Positions 14,519-14,636 of a stretch of DNA of 14,636 bases are shown one piece after another. The stretch is from positions 1 through 14,636 of the forward strand of contig CABIVQ010000065.1 of NCBI GenBank assembly GCA_902362365.1, read 5' to 3'. The stretch is from Clostridiaceae bacterium (GTDB taxonomy: Bacteria > Bacillota > Clostridia > Peptostreptococcales > Peptostreptococcaceae). The notes under the pieces were generated by a model, which worked only from the letters and a program-made list of their open reading frames with translations, had not been told where the DNA came from and did no database searches. The translations under genes and the position numbers were made by a program. How positions within the stretch are numbered: position 1 is the stretch's first letter; each line of letters begins with the position of its first letter.

Positions 14519-14621
14519 TTTTTATATGATAAATTATCATATTAAGTGCAACATCTAAAAATATGTAAAAAAATAGTTCACAAGTTTATGTTCATGTTAC
14601 AGTAATAATAATCACAAAACT
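14519..14621 (-). repeat. Right copy of the inverted repeat bracketing the window
   Basis: Complementary to positions 1-103 with three differences. Here 15 further bases follow to the window end. The inner part contains a perfect 19-base dyad (14524-14542). No ORF or RNA gene is recognised. On the minus strand it lies upstream of the lipoprotein promoter. On the plus strand it leads out of the window, so it could belong to a gene to the right. Confidence 0.93.
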
Positions 14622-14636
14622 ACTTTACATGAAAGG

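Noticed and set aside
14309..14520. Purine riboswitch controlling the nucleoside operon
   Set aside because: The predicted leader is only about 25 bases and no purine aptamer consensus was found upstream.
14524..14542. Classic Fur box
   Set aside because: The TGATAA/TTATCA half-sites are separated by one base rather than three, so it does not match the standard 7-1-7 Fur consensus.
1..14621. Composite transposon or integrative element flanked by inverted repeats
   Set aside because: No transposase, integrase or cargo-type genes are present, and contents include housekeeping-like genes with uniform composition.

Overview
The window is AT-rich DNA, about three quarters A+T by eye, with strong purine-rich ribosome binding sites and sigma-A-type promoters. 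This suggests a low-GC Gram-positive of the class Clostridia. The gene set (two-domain MprF, PnrA-type lipoprotein with DeoD, an extra RpoD-like sigma factor, secreted CAP protein) would fit the Clostridium/Clostridioides/Peptostreptococcaceae range. I cannot name a species. No rRNA, tRNA, CRISPR array, transposase or phage gene was seen. All protein genes are on the minus strand except a 79-residue membrane protein (955-1194) and a secreted CAP protein (8743-9579).

Layout from left to right. Positions 1-103 are one copy of a roughly 100-bp repeat whose inverted partner lies at 14519-14621, so the repeat pair brackets nearly the whole window. Next come an unrecognised 178-residue protein (126-662, minus) and a small single-pass membrane protein (955-1194, plus) that ends at a good hairpin terminator. 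Minus-strand genes follow: a family 2 glycosyltransferase with TPR-like C-terminus (1233-2306) and two adjacent dynamin-like GTPases (2380-4068 and 4073-5827), with the GTPases transcribed first. A structured intergenic segment (5944-6068) separates them from an upstream group-2, RpoD-like sigma factor (6097-6981). Behind the sigma gene are a 37-bp perfect palindrome terminator and a probable small RNA transcription unit (7344-7462). Next is a 193-residue protein joining an HsdR-N-like domain to a His/Cys-rich tail (7512-8093). The right half holds the secreted CAP protein with a repetitive linker, MprF (9726-12254), and a likely operon of a purine-nucleoside-binding lipoprotein and purine nucleoside phosphorylase DeoD (12531-14308).

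How the genes fit together. Several products act at the cell envelope. MprF modifies and flips phosphatidylglycerol, the dynamin pair probably remodels or repairs membrane, the CAP protein is secreted, and the 79-residue protein is membrane-anchored. The alternative sigma factor keeps the residues that read ordinary sigma-A promoters, so it probably competes with the housekeeping factor rather than defining a separate regulon. The lipoprotein-DeoD pair is a simple nucleoside capture and salvage module. The least ordinary items are the inverted repeat pair, the HsdR-N/His-Cys fusion, the dynamin pair with an attenuator-like structure before it, and the small RNA locus.
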